NCBI RefSeq assembly: GCF_900116615.1
Contig: NZ_FPBF01000009.1
Location: forward strand, 158,094-222,093
Length of the DNA: 64,000 bases
Source: Algoriphagus locisalis
GTDB taxonomy: Bacteria; Bacteroidota; Bacteroidia; Cytophagales; Cyclobacteriaceae
Reading direction: 5' to 3'
Shown: piece by piece, positions 44,415-53,404 of the stretch
Position numbering within the stretch: position 1 is the first letter of the stretch
How the letters are laid out: each line of letters begins with the position of its first letter
Program-made: the position numbers and the translations under genes
Notes under the pieces: generated by a model
Told to the model about the DNA's origin: nothing
Databases searched by the model: none
The model's input: only the letters and a program-made list of their open reading frames with translations

Positions 44415-44464
44415 AGGGTGTTGGTTTTTTTATTGCACAAGTTTTGAATTGATGTAAGTATTAA

Positions 44465-45067
44465 TTACAGATCTAAAATCATCTGCTCCTTTACTAGCTT
44501 AAAACTCTTTCTATGCCAGATGCAGTCTCCGAACTCTTCGATACCTGATCTATGGGCTTTGGTGGGATAGCCAGCGTTTCTCTCCCAGGCATAATGCGGG
44601 AACTCTTCTGCCAATTTCTCCATGAATTTATCCCGATAAACTTTTGCCAGAATAGAAGCAGCGGCTATGCTGGCAAATTTCCCATCGCCTTTGATTACAC
44701 AAGTGTGCGGGATGGTCAAAGTGGATTTCCATCTGTTTCCATCAATCAGCAGGTGCTCAGGTTGCATTTTTAATCCCTGAACGGCGCGACTCATAGCCAA
44801 AAATGACGCATTCAGAATATTGATTTTATCAATTTCAGCCACACTCGCTTCCGCAATATGCCAAGCTGATGCTTTGTCTTTGATCTCTTCGATCAGATCC
44901 TCTCGTTGTTTTTTGCCCAGCTTTTTGGAGTCATTTATCCACTGATTGGAATAGTCTGCCGGCAAAATCACTGCGGCTGCTACCACAGGTCCTGCCAAAC
45001 AGCCGCGACCAACTTCATCACATCCTGCTTCTATTCGATTAGCTTCTAAAAAGGGTTGTAGAATCAT
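44465..45067 (-). CDS. rnhB: Ribonuclease HII
   Basis: The 200-residue protein has the RNase HII motifs GCDEVGRGCLAGPVVAAAV (catalytic Asp and Glu), LLIDG, and KGDGKFASIAAASILAKVYRD. It removes ribonucleotides from DNA and RNA primers. Its start overlaps the end of the GH63 gene by 29 bases, which implies co-transcription. Confidence 0.95.
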   Translation of the reverse strand: MILQPFLEANRIEAGCDEVGRGCLAGPVVAAAVILPADYSNQWINDSKKLGKKQREDLIEEIKDKASAWHIAEASVAEIDKINILNASFLAMSRAVQGLKMQPEHLLIDGNRWKSTLTIPHTCVIKGDGKFASIAAASILAKVYRDKFMEKLAEEFPHYAWERNAGYPTKAHRSGIEEFGDCIWHRKSFKLVKEQMILDL

Positions 45068-47714
45068 GGTGCTGATCTTCTCTGATTTTATAATACTTGT
45101 GGATCATCTCCGCCACCAGACCTGTCCAGCCAGTCTGATGGGATGCCCCCAAACCTGCTCCGCTATCTCCGTGGAAATACTCATAGAAAAGTATGTAATC
45201 CTTGAAGTGGGGATCCTCTTGGTATTTTTTATTGCTTGCGCCATAGACCGGCCGATTTCCATTTTCGTCCTTCATAAAGATTTTCATGCAGCGTAGGGAC
45301 AATTCTTTGGCAATAATATCCATAGTCATATACTTACCAGAACCTGTGGGATATTCGATGGAAAAATCCCCTCCATAATAAAAATCAAATTTCTTTAGTG
45401 ATTCTATCAGGAGGAAATTGATCGGGAACCAGATCGGTCCACGCCAATTAGAATTGCCACCAAACATGACTGTGTCCGATTCCCCCGGAGTATATTTCAC
45501 GGACAGGGTTTCTCCACCTATTTTCATGGAGTATGGATTTTTCTCATGGTATTTTGAAAGTGACCTGATACCATAATCACTGAGGAATTCATCAGAATCC
45601 AACATTTTTTGCAAAACGCTTTTCATCCTATGACCTCTCAAAAGAGAAAATAATCTTCGTCTATCATGACCGGGTTGGATCCAGCTGGACACCAATGCTG
45701 CCAGTTTAGGTTTTTCCCTAAGGAAGAAATCCAATCTCTTTTTGAACTCAGGAAGTTTATCGAAAAGGTCTTCACGAATTGGCTCTACTGCAAATAATGG
45801 GATCAACCCTACTATGGAGCGTACTTTCATTTTGCGAGGCTCTTTGCCTGGAAGGTGGAAGACATCATAGAAGAAATTATCCTCATCATCCCAAAGGGAG
45901 ATGTGCTCCTCTGAAATGTTGCTCATCGCACCTGCGATGTAGAGAAAGTGCTCAAGAAACTTGGTTGCAGTGAACTGGTAAACTGTATTAAATTCGCAGA
46001 GATCTAAAGAAATACGGAGTAAGTTCAAAGAGAACATGGCCATCCAGGAAGTGGCATCAGCCTGTTCTAGTTTTCCATGATATTTTTGTGCGTGACTTCT
46101 ATCAAACACTGAGATATTATCCAATCCAAGGAATCCACCTTCAAAGATGTTTTTGCCATCACTATCTTTTTGATTGACCCACCAGGTGAAGTTGATCATC
46201 AACTTATGTAGGGCTCTCTCTAGAAATTCCTGATCCCCAACACCATTATTTGCTTTTTTGTCTATCTGATAAACCCGCTGTACCGCATAGGCATGCACAG
46301 GGGGATTTACATCGGAGAAATTCCACTCATAGGCAGGAATCTGCCCATTTGGATGCATGTACCATTCATTGAGCAGAAGCAAAAGCTGGTCTTTGGCAAA
46401 CTCCGGATCTATCCGTGCTATGGGAATGCAATGAAATGCCAGATCCCAAGCGGCATACCACGGGTATTCCCACTTGTCCGGCATAGAGATGATATCGTAA
46501 TTCTGTAAATGCTTCCAGTTACTGTTTCTTCCTTTTTTGCGAATTACCGGAGGTACATATCTGCCAGGATCTCCTTCCAGCCAACGTTCTACGTCGTAAT
46601 AGTAGAACTGCTTTGACCACATCATGCCTGCATAAGCCTGACGCTGGATATTTAGTAAATCCTTATCAGTAACCCGTTCCTGAAGGTTTCCATAGAATTC
46701 ATCAGCTTCTTTTTTACGCTGATCCAGACAGGTGTCGCAGATTTCCAGGGGATTGTCTTCCTCCTGATGCTGAAGTCTGAGTTTTACCTGTCTGCTTTCA
46801 CCGGCAGGAATCGTAATCTCATAAATTGCAGCAGCTTTTGTCCCTTTATTGGCAGGGTTGAGGTGACTGGAATCCCCATTGACAACAAAATCGTTGATCG
46901 CGTCTTTCAGATATTTCTTCTCATTTCCGATGTTATAAATTCGCTCTCTGTTGGTTTCGTTATCACAAAATTTCAAATCCGGATTCCCATCGAATGTAAT
47001 GGAATAATTGCCTGATTTGGGATTATATGCTTTTATTGTGTTATCCCCGGTTTTGGTGAGTTTAGGCATAAAGGGCTCATTTCCAGTAAACCAGGTCTTG
47101 CGAAACCACAGCGTGGGCATTACCCATATTTTAGCTTCTTCAGGACCGCGATTATGAATAGTAGCTACAGCGATGATATCTTCTATGTCCTGCTTAGCAT
47201 ACTCGATAAAAATATCGAAGTATTTGTCCTCATCAAAAATCCCAGTATCCAGCAACTCGTATTCCGGGTCTAATTTGCTTCGTTTATTATTTTCCTGCAA
47301 AAGTTGCTGATACGGAAATTCAGCTTGAGGATACTTATAGAGCATCTTCATATAACTGTGTGTAGGAGTGGAGTCCAAGTAATAATAGACTTCTTTTACA
47401 TCCTCACCATGATTGCCTTGATTGCCAGTCAAACCAAAGAGTCGCTCTTTTAGGAAAGGATCTTTGCCATTCCAAAAGGCCCAAGCCAGGCAAAATTTCT
47501 GCTTATGATCAGAAATACCTCCTATACCCTCTTCGCCCCAGCGATAGGCCTTACTTCTGGCCTCATCGTGAGTCACATTTTCCCATGCCGAACCATCAGG
47601 GCTGTAATCTTCCCGTACAGTTCCCCATTGCCTCTCAGTGAGGTAAGGTCCCCATTTTTTCCAATGTTTGGTAAAGTCCTTATCTTCTTGTAATCGTATA
47701 TTTTCAGCTGACAT
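45039..47714 (-). CDS. GH63-like glucosidase
   Basis: The 891-residue protein matches bacterial glycoside hydrolase family 63 (mannosyl-oligosaccharide glucosidase-like) proteins: WGTVREDYSPDG near the N-terminus, an (alpha/alpha) barrel with WEYPWYAAWDLAFH, FNFSDVNPPVHAYAVQ, HAQKYHGKLEQADATSWM, and GNSNWRGPIWFPINFLLI. It has no signal peptide, so it should be cytoplasmic. GH63 enzymes cleave terminal alpha-glucose; related bacterial enzymes act on glucosylglycerate or mannosylglycerate-type solutes, so compatible-solute breakdown is one possibility. Confidence 0.8.
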   Translation of the reverse strand: MSAENIRLQEDKDFTKHWKKWGPYLTERQWGTVREDYSPDGSAWENVTHDEARSKAYRWGEEGIGGISDHKQKFCLAWAFWNGKDPFLKERLFGLTGNQGNHGEDVKEVYYYLDSTPTHSYMKMLYKYPQAEFPYQQLLQENNKRSKLDPEYELLDTGIFDEDKYFDIFIEYAKQDIEDIIAVATIHNRGPEEAKIWVMPTLWFRKTWFTGNEPFMPKLTKTGDNTIKAYNPKSGNYSITFDGNPDLKFCDNETNRERIYNIGNEKKYLKDAINDFVVNGDSSHLNPANKGTKAAAIYEITIPAGESRQVKLRLQHQEEDNPLEICDTCLDQRKKEADEFYGNLQERVTDKDLLNIQRQAYAGMMWSKQFYYYDVERWLEGDPGRYVPPVIRKKGRNSNWKHLQNYDIISMPDKWEYPWYAAWDLAFHCIPIARIDPEFAKDQLLLLLNEWYMHPNGQIPAYEWNFSDVNPPVHAYAVQRVYQIDKKANNGVGDQEFLERALHKLMINFTWWVNQKDSDGKNIFEGGFLGLDNISVFDRSHAQKYHGKLEQADATSWMAMFSLNLLRISLDLCEFNTVYQFTATKFLEHFLYIAGAMSNISEEHISLWDDEDNFFYDVFHLPGKEPRKMKVRSIVGLIPLFAVEPIREDLFDKLPEFKKRLDFFLREKPKLAALVSSWIQPGHDRRRLFSLLRGHRMKSVLQKMLDSDEFLSDYGIRSLSKYHEKNPYSMKIGGETLSVKYTPGESDTVMFGGNSNWRGPIWFPINFLLIESLKKFDFYYGGDFSIEYPTGSGKYMTMDIIAKELSLRCMKIFMKDENGNRPVYGASNKKYQEDPHFKDYILFYEYFHGDSGAGLGASHQTGWTGLVAEMIHKYYKIREDQHHDSTTLFRS

Positions 47715-47963
47715 GTATATTCTCTCTTGGGGTAATTATCGAAATTATCAATTTCTATGAATTATAGCTTGATAAACCCTAATCCGTTACCCAATACTCC
47801 TGTTATTTTTTTGAATTGCTAATTAAACCTGCTTTCTGTTTAATTGTTGAATTTTCTAAAACTGGATGTTTCTGTTCTTGAACCTGATTTATTTCTCCTC
47901 TTTTTTAGATCTGTTAGAATGCACGAGGAAGGGCTTTCACAGAAATTAACTTCAATAATTTTA

Positions 47964-48006
47964 ATCTACACTTGTAGATGAGATTTATTATTCTACATTT
48001 GTAGAT
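47964..48006 (+). promoter_or_regulatory. Twin BlaI-type operators
   Basis: Two dyads, atctacacttgtagat at 47964-47979 and ctacatttgtag at 47993-48004, are nearly perfect palindromes of the TACA-nn-TGTA type bound by BlaI/MecI repressors. They lie 20-60 bases upstream of the blaI-like start and would allow autorepression. The rest of the 47715-48025 gap is AT-rich and shows no gene. Confidence 0.8.
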
Positions 48007-48025
48007 GTAATTTAACCCAAAGGTA

Positions 48026-48394
48026 ATGAAACTATCCAGAGCTGAAGAAGAACTAATGAATCATTTGTGGAGGCTAAAACGCGCTTTTATGAAGGATCTA
48101 ATGGATTCCTATCCTGAACCTAAACCCGCATCCACAACTATTTCCACACTGCTGAAACGCATGCAAGACAAGGAATTTGTGGGGTATGAAGCGAATGGGA
48201 AATTGCGGGAATATTATCCGCTTGTTACTAAGGAAAGTTATTTTTCAAAGCATCTGAAAGGCTTGATCAAAAATTTCTTTAATGATTCGCCATCACAGTT
48301 TGCGTCTTTTTTTACCAAAAAGACCGAGCTCTCCGAAGAGGAGTTGTTAAATCTTAAGAGTATTATCGAAGACCAGCTAAATCAGAAAAAATGA
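48026..48394 (+). CDS. BlaI/MecI/CopY family repressor
   Basis: The 122-residue protein opens with a winged helix of the BlaI type (LSRAEEELMNHLWRLKRAFMKDLMDSYP, then TTISTLLKRMQDKEFVGYEANGKLREYYPLV), followed by the dimerisation region that is normally cleaved on induction. It probably binds the twin operators upstream of itself. Its stop overlaps the start of the M56 sensor gene by 4 bases, the standard repressor-sensor arrangement. The regulated stimulus is unknown, as no beta-lactamase gene is adjacent. Confidence 0.9.
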   Translation: MKLSRAEEELMNHLWRLKRAFMKDLMDSYPEPKPASTTISTLLKRMQDKEFVGYEANGKLREYYPLVTKESYFSKHLKGLIKNFFNDSPSQFASFFTKKTELSEEELLNLKSIIEDQLNQKK

Positions 48395-51057
48395 TCGTTT
48401 ACTTACTCAAATCCATAGCTTGTTTGCTGCTGTTGCTTCTGGTTCACCGAGTACTTTTGCAGCGTGAAGTATTGCATAGATTCAACCGGTTCTTTCTGCT
48501 TTTTTCGGTAGTTGCCTCCTTTTTAATTCCACTTTATACCATCGAAGTTCCACAAGAAATAGCCTTCTCTGCAACGGAAGTGATTTCTGAGCCAGGTGTC
48601 ATTGAAGCTGATCCATCTGACTTGATTACTGAGCCTGTTACCTTTGAAGCAACAAGTCAGGATCTTAATCAGGAGCAGGTGTTTGCTGCAATGCCTGAAT
48701 CTCAATTTAATTGGGAATACCTTCTTTTTGGGCTTTATGGACTGATATCGCTTGTTTTCTTATTCCGGTTCGCCAGAAATATCAAAGTGCTGGTGAATAA
48801 AATCCAACGGAATATTAAGATTAAATACCGTGGCCAGACCTTGGTTTTATTGAAAGAAGAATCACTTCCATTTTCCTTCCTCAAGTATATTTTCGTGGCA
48901 GAATCAGATTTAGAAGATGGTAAGTTCACCGATGCTGTATTCGCTCACGAATCCACCCATATTCAGGAAAAGCACAGCTGGGATAACCTTTTCATTGAAG
49001 CCTTGCTTGTTCCATTTTGGTTTCATCCAGGCTTGCATTGGGCCAAAGCTAGCATCAAGCTTAATCATGAATTTATAGCGGACCAAATTGCTCTGCGCAG
49101 CACTCCATTGGAGAAATACGAAAGTCAATTACTTGCTATGATGCTTTCTGAGCAGAAATATGGTTTAGCGAGCAGTTTGAATTTTTCATTAACCAAAAAA
49201 CGATTTGAAATGATGAAGAGAAAATCAAAGAATTCTAGTACCTGGATCAAGGTGATTGCTTTGGTTCCTATTTTGGGGGCTTTAGTTTACTTTTTCAGTG
49301 AACGAGTTGCGGCTCAGGCCGATGATACTACAAATGAAAGTGAAGTGTATGTAAACAATACAAATCAAAAATATCTCGAGCCTATGGATTTTGATTTGAC
49401 TTTCACGCTGAAGCCAGATGGAGTAATTCTATTTGAAAATGAGAATTATGACTTGGACGCTGTAAAGGAGCTGATAAGCGAGACTAAAAAATCCCTAAAT
49501 GCAGTAAAGATTAATTTGATCACTGATTCAGGAATTTCTATGGGAGACTTGAGTGATTTTCAGGCAGTATTGAGAAATCTGGATATTAGAAAAGTTTATT
49601 ATGTGAAAACACATAGTGAAATAAACTTAGAAGGCGTAGTACAGGAAGAGCAGAAAGCTAGACTTTACAGTGAGGTTAGATTTCTAGTAGAAGATGTTCA
49701 AATGAATTATTTTTTTAAAAATTACTCGGAGCTCACAGATAAAGAGCGGTCTATGTTATTATCACCACCTTTGCCACCTCCAGGAATAAAAGAAGATGGT
49801 ACAGTTACACCTTCTTTTGAGCATGAAACGGAAAATGAGGATTCTAAAATTCCCCACATCTTTTTCACTCCTGATGGCGATCCTTCTTTGAGCTATAGTC
49901 AATTCACAGAGTCATATGTAGAAGAAGTGACAAAACTGAAAAATGGAAAAGGATCGATTACTATTACTCCTGCTGCAATTTATTTGGTGGATATTTCAAA
50001 TTATGCTAATCCAGCAGACTACTTTTTTCAAAAATTTGCGGAATATGAAAGCCTGAGAAGTAGCAAACCTCATTATGTCAATAAATCCAGAAAGGATCAG
50101 GCAATAATGGATGCGTTGTTTTTTGAATTAACAGCGTTATCATATCAGTTTAGTGAAGAAATAAGATCAGAATTAGGGGCACTTTTTAGTAATCAATATA
50201 GTCCTTTGGAAACACCAATTTTACCTTATGTCAAGCTAATTAAGGATGGGGAATTACAGTATAAAAAAAGGGATGAACTGAATGACGTTGAGCGACACTT
50301 ATTACCTCCACCACACCCGCCACTGCCATCAGTTTGGGAAACTACTAAACCATCAGTATGGGAAGGTACTAAACCATCAAAACATGTTCCCGCTGACAAA
50401 CAAAGTAGTGACCCTGTTGCGGATCAGAAAGTAGAAACTGCAGACAAATGGCCTCCGGGAATACAAGCAGCCAAAGAAAAGGAACATCTTGAATCTTACA
50501 ACCTCGCCATGTTAGCCTACGAAGAACTTCGAAATCAAGCTCCGCATTTCGTAAAAAAGAATAAAGCTGAACAGGAAAAGCTAACAGAAATGTTTTCCGA
50601 GTTGGCCAGCATGTATTATCAGATGTCATTCTTCGAAAAGGCAAAACTTTGCCAGCCGTCTCCCCCTTTTGCACCATACTTGAAATTGGAGTCGAATGGA
50701 GAAGTATATTACAAATTAGCAAAGGATCTGACTGCTGAAGAGCTTGAAAAATATCCTCCACCTCCTCCGCCGCTTACTCCTGCAGACCAGATAGAGGACT
50801 ACAAAAAGGTCTCTTACCAATATGAATTGATGCGTAACAAAGGGCGAAACGATGCCTCCCTGTCCATGGAAGAGCGAAACTCTTTGTTCCTACTATACAA
50901 TGAGCTTCAATTAAAATTCCTGAGAATGGGTGCTCCGGAAAGGAGACAAGTCAAAATGGTCAATTTCCCGTATTACCGCGTAGAGGAAAATGGAAAGAAT
51001 GTATTCAAAGCAGTATCTGAGCTCACCCCAGAGCAAAGAGCTTTGAACAATTGCTAG
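48391..51057 (+). CDS. M56 (BlaR1-like) sensor protease with ExbD-like and repeated C-terminal domains
   Basis: The 888-residue protein starts with four membrane segments of the BlaR1/MecR1 type (about 2-24, 32-50, 108-127, 284-303) around a zinc-protease domain with HESTH (186-190) and a likely third ligand in NHEFIAD (225-231). After the last membrane segment, residues about 333-406 resemble the periplasmic domain of ExbD/TolR (KPDGVILFEN, VKINLITDSG). The rest consists of helical repeat units (about 540-643, 697-796, 799-888), each with an elongated helix pair, a VKL..DG/NGE..Y strand, an E-L-T-x-x-E/Q-R motif, and mostly a proline stretch. No penicillin-binding sensor domain is present. 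It probably senses an envelope signal and cleaves the BlaI-like repressor. Confidence 0.85.
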   Translation: MIVYLLKSIACLLLLLLVHRVLLQREVLHRFNRFFLLFSVVASFLIPLYTIEVPQEIAFSATEVISEPGVIEADPSDLITEPVTFEATSQDLNQEQVFAAMPESQFNWEYLLFGLYGLISLVFLFRFARNIKVLVNKIQRNIKIKYRGQTLVLLKEESLPFSFLKYIFVAESDLEDGKFTDAVFAHESTHIQEKHSWDNLFIEALLVPFWFHPGLHWAKASIKLNHEFIADQIALRSTPLEKYESQLLAMMLSEQKYGLASSLNFSLTKKRFEMMKRKSKNSSTWIKVIALVPILGALVYFFSERVAAQADDTTNESEVYVNNTNQKYLEPMDFDLTFTLKPDGVILFENENYDLDAVKELISETKKSLNAVKINLITDSGISMGDLSDFQAVLRNLDIRKVYYVKTHSEINLEGVVQEEQKARLYSEVRFLVEDVQMNYFFKNYSELTDKERSMLLSPPLPPPGIKEDGTVTPSFEHETENEDSKIPHIFFTPDGDPSLSYSQFTESYVEEVTKLKNGKGSITITPAAIYLVDISNYANPADYFFQKFAEYESLRSSKPHYVNKSRKDQAIMDALFFELTALSYQFSEEIRSELGALFSNQYSPLETPILPYVKLIKDGELQYKKRDELNDVERHLLPPPHPPLPSVWETTKPSVWEGTKPSKHVPADKQSSDPVADQKVETADKWPPGIQAAKEKEHLESYNLAMLAYEELRNQAPHFVKKNKAEQEKLTEMFSELASMYYQMSFFEKAKLCQPSPPFAPYLKLESNGEVYYKLAKDLTAEELEKYPPPPPPLTPADQIEDYKKVSYQYELMRNKGRNDASLSMEERNSLFLLYNELQLKFLRMGAPERRQVKMVNFPYYRVEENGKNVFKAVSELTPEQRALNNC

Positions 51058-51059
51058 TT

Positions 51060-51140
51060 AAACCTGCCAGGTTTTTCGTTCTGGATAGGATAACTTGAAA
51101 CAGTAGATTAAATCTTATCCATATAAACCTGGCAGGTTTT
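51060..51140. terminator. Long palindromic bidirectional terminator
   Basis: The 16-base arms aaacctgccaggtttt (51060-51075) and aaacctggcaggtttt (51125-51140) flank inner complementary stretches around ggataa/ttatcc. Each arm is nearly self-complementary. The element lies between the convergent M56 and glycosyltransferase genes. Confidence 0.7.
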
Positions 51141-51151
51141 GGTTAATAAAA

Positions 51152-52267
51152 TCAAGAGAATGACTGAGTCAGGATAAAATCTGATTCAGTCAATTTTGTT
51201 TCAGGGAGAATTTGAAGGAAAATAGCTGGCCAGTGACTTTCCCAGTTGCGAAAGGAATTCTCAACGATTGGTTTTGTCTGAATCATCTTTTCCAGTTGGG
51301 CAAAATCAAAGTTGTCCGAAGCAATCCCGGCTCCTGAATGTACCGTATCCAGTGCATTGCAAGCCTGTTCGTATTGACCTTCTACAGGGATGACCATTAC
51401 GGGCTTTCCCAGATACATCGCTTCGCAAATAGATTCAAATCCCGCCGTACTCACAAGCCCCTTGCAGGCGGCCATATCTCTCAGGAAATTTTGGTCATGA
51501 ACTTTATGGAAACTCAAATTGGGTAAGCGTTGCTCCGTTTCAGCCGCATCTTTTTTGTCCCAATAGGCGCGGATGTTCAGTTGTGGATTTGCTTTAGCAA
51601 AGGAAATAACCTCATCTCCATAGCCAGAATTGACCATATAGGTGAGATAAAAATCTCCGGAAGTTGGAGTTAGGTTTTTGACTTGTTCCCGGAGTAGGGG
51701 AGGGACTACCGTGATTTGATCAGTAGATTCCAACTCGTAGAAGGAAAGTGCCAATTTTTGGCTAGCCCCTAAAGCTGTCATCCGGGTATTGAACTTGAAA
51801 AAGAATTTGTCCTGACCCTTTGAGGGAGCAAACTGAAACTCGGGGTGGTGAATCAAATACTGATGCCCTATCACCCAATATTCCACTTTTGGCCTGAAAA
51901 TACCATTGTAAAGCCCACCCAATAAATCATAAAAATTCAGGATGATATCAGGTTGCCCGGTTTGAACTACCTCATGAATTTCCTTTAGGCTTCGCCAAAA
52001 AGTAGCAGCTTTAGTAAGATTTTGTCGAATAGTCTTTCCTATCAAAATCTTCTTTTCAGCTTTGTCGCATGCGAAATTTGGACTTTCTACCAAATGAATC
52101 GGAGCAGCTATTTCCCGGGTAAAAAACTCTGGAATCGCTCTACGTTTGCTTTTCCCTACAATTACTCCGGCCAGTTCATGCCCTTGTTTTTTGAGCATAT
52201 TGGAAAAGGCAATGGCCTGAGTCATATGTCCCCGGCCTTCACCTTGAACTATGAATACAAACTTCAT
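51152..52267 (-). CDS. MurG/GT28-like glycosyltransferase family protein
   Basis: A 371-residue protein of GT-B type. The N-terminal GEGRGHMTQAIAFSNML resembles the GxGGH glycine-rich loop of GT28 and related enzymes. The C-terminal STAGFESICEAMYLGKPVMVIPVEGQYEQACNA block is the donor-binding region. The substrate is unknown. It overlaps the LpxH-like gene by 4 bases, so a joint role in envelope lipid or glycolipid assembly is plausible. Confidence 0.82.
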   Translation of the reverse strand: MKFVFIVQGEGRGHMTQAIAFSNMLKKQGHELAGVIVGKSKRRAIPEFFTREIAAPIHLVESPNFACDKAEKKILIGKTIRQNLTKAATFWRSLKEIHEVVQTGQPDIILNFYDLLGGLYNGIFRPKVEYWVIGHQYLIHHPEFQFAPSKGQDKFFFKFNTRMTALGASQKLALSFYELESTDQITVVPPLLREQVKNLTPTSGDFYLTYMVNSGYGDEVISFAKANPQLNIRAYWDKKDAAETEQRLPNLSFHKVHDQNFLRDMAACKGLVSTAGFESICEAMYLGKPVMVIPVEGQYEQACNALDTVHSGAGIASDNFDFAQLEKMIQTKPIVENSFRNWESHWPAIFLQILPETKLTESDFILTQSFS

Positions 52268-53139
52268 TGGATAGAAGTGAAAGCAGGTGGTTCGAGATCA
52301 TCTTTTGGAGCTTCAAATGAAACTTCCCGAAACGGAACCACTGAAGGCTCGGGCCTGCCAATGAAGAACTGATTAAGACTATCGTCTTTTGCTTCTTTGA
52401 AGTTAATTTCATTGTAATAGATCAGCTGCCAGTTCCCATCATGATCTTCTGCCAAGGCACTCATTGTTTCTACCCAGTCACCGGAATTTAGGTAGTGGAT
52501 TCCTTCGATGTCTCTATTTTCGGGCTTGTGAATATGACCACAGATGATGCCATCGCAGCCTTTAGCTTTCGCCATTTTTGCTAGTTCCTCCTCGTATTGA
52601 TCGATGTAGGACACGGCAGATTTTACTTTTCCTTTCACATACTGGGAAAGGGAGAAATAGGGGAGTCCACGCTTAATGCGGTAGTGATTGACCACGCTAT
52701 TCAGCCAAAGTAGAAACGTGTAGCCAATATCCCCCAGATAAGCTATCCAGCGAAGATTTGTCGTAATGCTGTCAAATACGTCACCGTGGGTGATGAAGTA
52801 TTTCTTTCCGTGGCTTTCGTATATCATGTCTTTCTGAATCGACAGATTTCCCATTTGGAAGGGGAGAATCTGATCCAGAAAATCGTCATGATTTCCTCGC
52901 AGGTAATAGACTTTGGTCTGGTGACTTTCGATCATTTTCAGAATCCTGTTGAAGAAGCGGGTGTGCTTTCTTTTCCAGGAGCCTGATTTTTTGAGTTGCC
53001 AGCCGTCGATAATGTCCCCATTGAGAATGAGGTTTTCGCAGTTGTACTGCTTGAGGAATCGGGCGATCTCTTTGGCTTTCGAACCCTTAGTGCCCAGATG
53101 TACGTCAGAGACGACGATAGTTTTGAAGTGGGTTTTCAC
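52264..53139 (-). CDS. LpxH-like metallophosphoesterase
   Basis: The 291-residue calcineurin-type enzyme has the metal motifs VVSDVHLG, LNGDIIDGW, LRGNHDDF, THGDVFD and CGHIHKPE. This set fits UDP-2,3-diacylglucosamine diphosphatase-like enzymes of lipid A synthesis, though bacterial LpxH proteins are often shorter. The C-terminal 40 residues are polar and unusual. It heads a two-gene operon with the glycosyltransferase. Lipid A precursor cleavage is the working assignment. Confidence 0.8.
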   Translation of the reverse strand: MKTHFKTIVVSDVHLGTKGSKAKEIARFLKQYNCENLILNGDIIDGWQLKKSGSWKRKHTRFFNRILKMIESHQTKVYYLRGNHDDFLDQILPFQMGNLSIQKDMIYESHGKKYFITHGDVFDSITTNLRWIAYLGDIGYTFLLWLNSVVNHYRIKRGLPYFSLSQYVKGKVKSAVSYIDQYEEELAKMAKAKGCDGIICGHIHKPENRDIEGIHYLNSGDWVETMSALAEDHDGNWQLIYYNEINFKEAKDDSLNQFFIGRPEPSVVPFREVSFEAPKDDLEPPAFTSIQ

Positions 53140-53351
53140 TCTATTGGTTTTGGTTGAAAGGTATAACCTCCAATTGAACTCAGTGTCAGTGGATTATTAA
53201 AAAAATAGTAAGATTACGTAGGTTTTTAGCTCTAATGTAATCCCAGTGTTAAAAACATATTAAAAAGCCTGTTCTGACAATAAAAATTTGGGTTAAAAAG
53301 CCAATTGCTCCTGAAGTTGCGTGAATGCGCCGGTGATTTTTATACTAGTGG

Positions 53352-53384
53352 TTGGACTAGTGGGTGAAGATTGATTTAGATTCG
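53352..53384 (+). promoter_or_regulatory. Possible Bacteroidota-type promoter for the DPP-IV-like gene
   Basis: A TTG at 53352-53354 and TAGATTCG at 53377-53384 are separated by 22 bases, close to the Bacteroidota -33 TTG and -7 TAnnTTTG pattern, with one -7 mismatch. It would place transcription start about 14 bases before the ATG at 53405. The motif is short, so chance is possible. Confidence 0.35.
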
Positions 53385-53404
53385 TTTTCCCAAATAGAAC
53401 AACT

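Noticed and set aside
44415..44464. Guanidine riboswitch upstream of the SMR exporter
   Set aside because: The upstream gap is only 50 bases and shows no riboswitch-like conserved hairpins.
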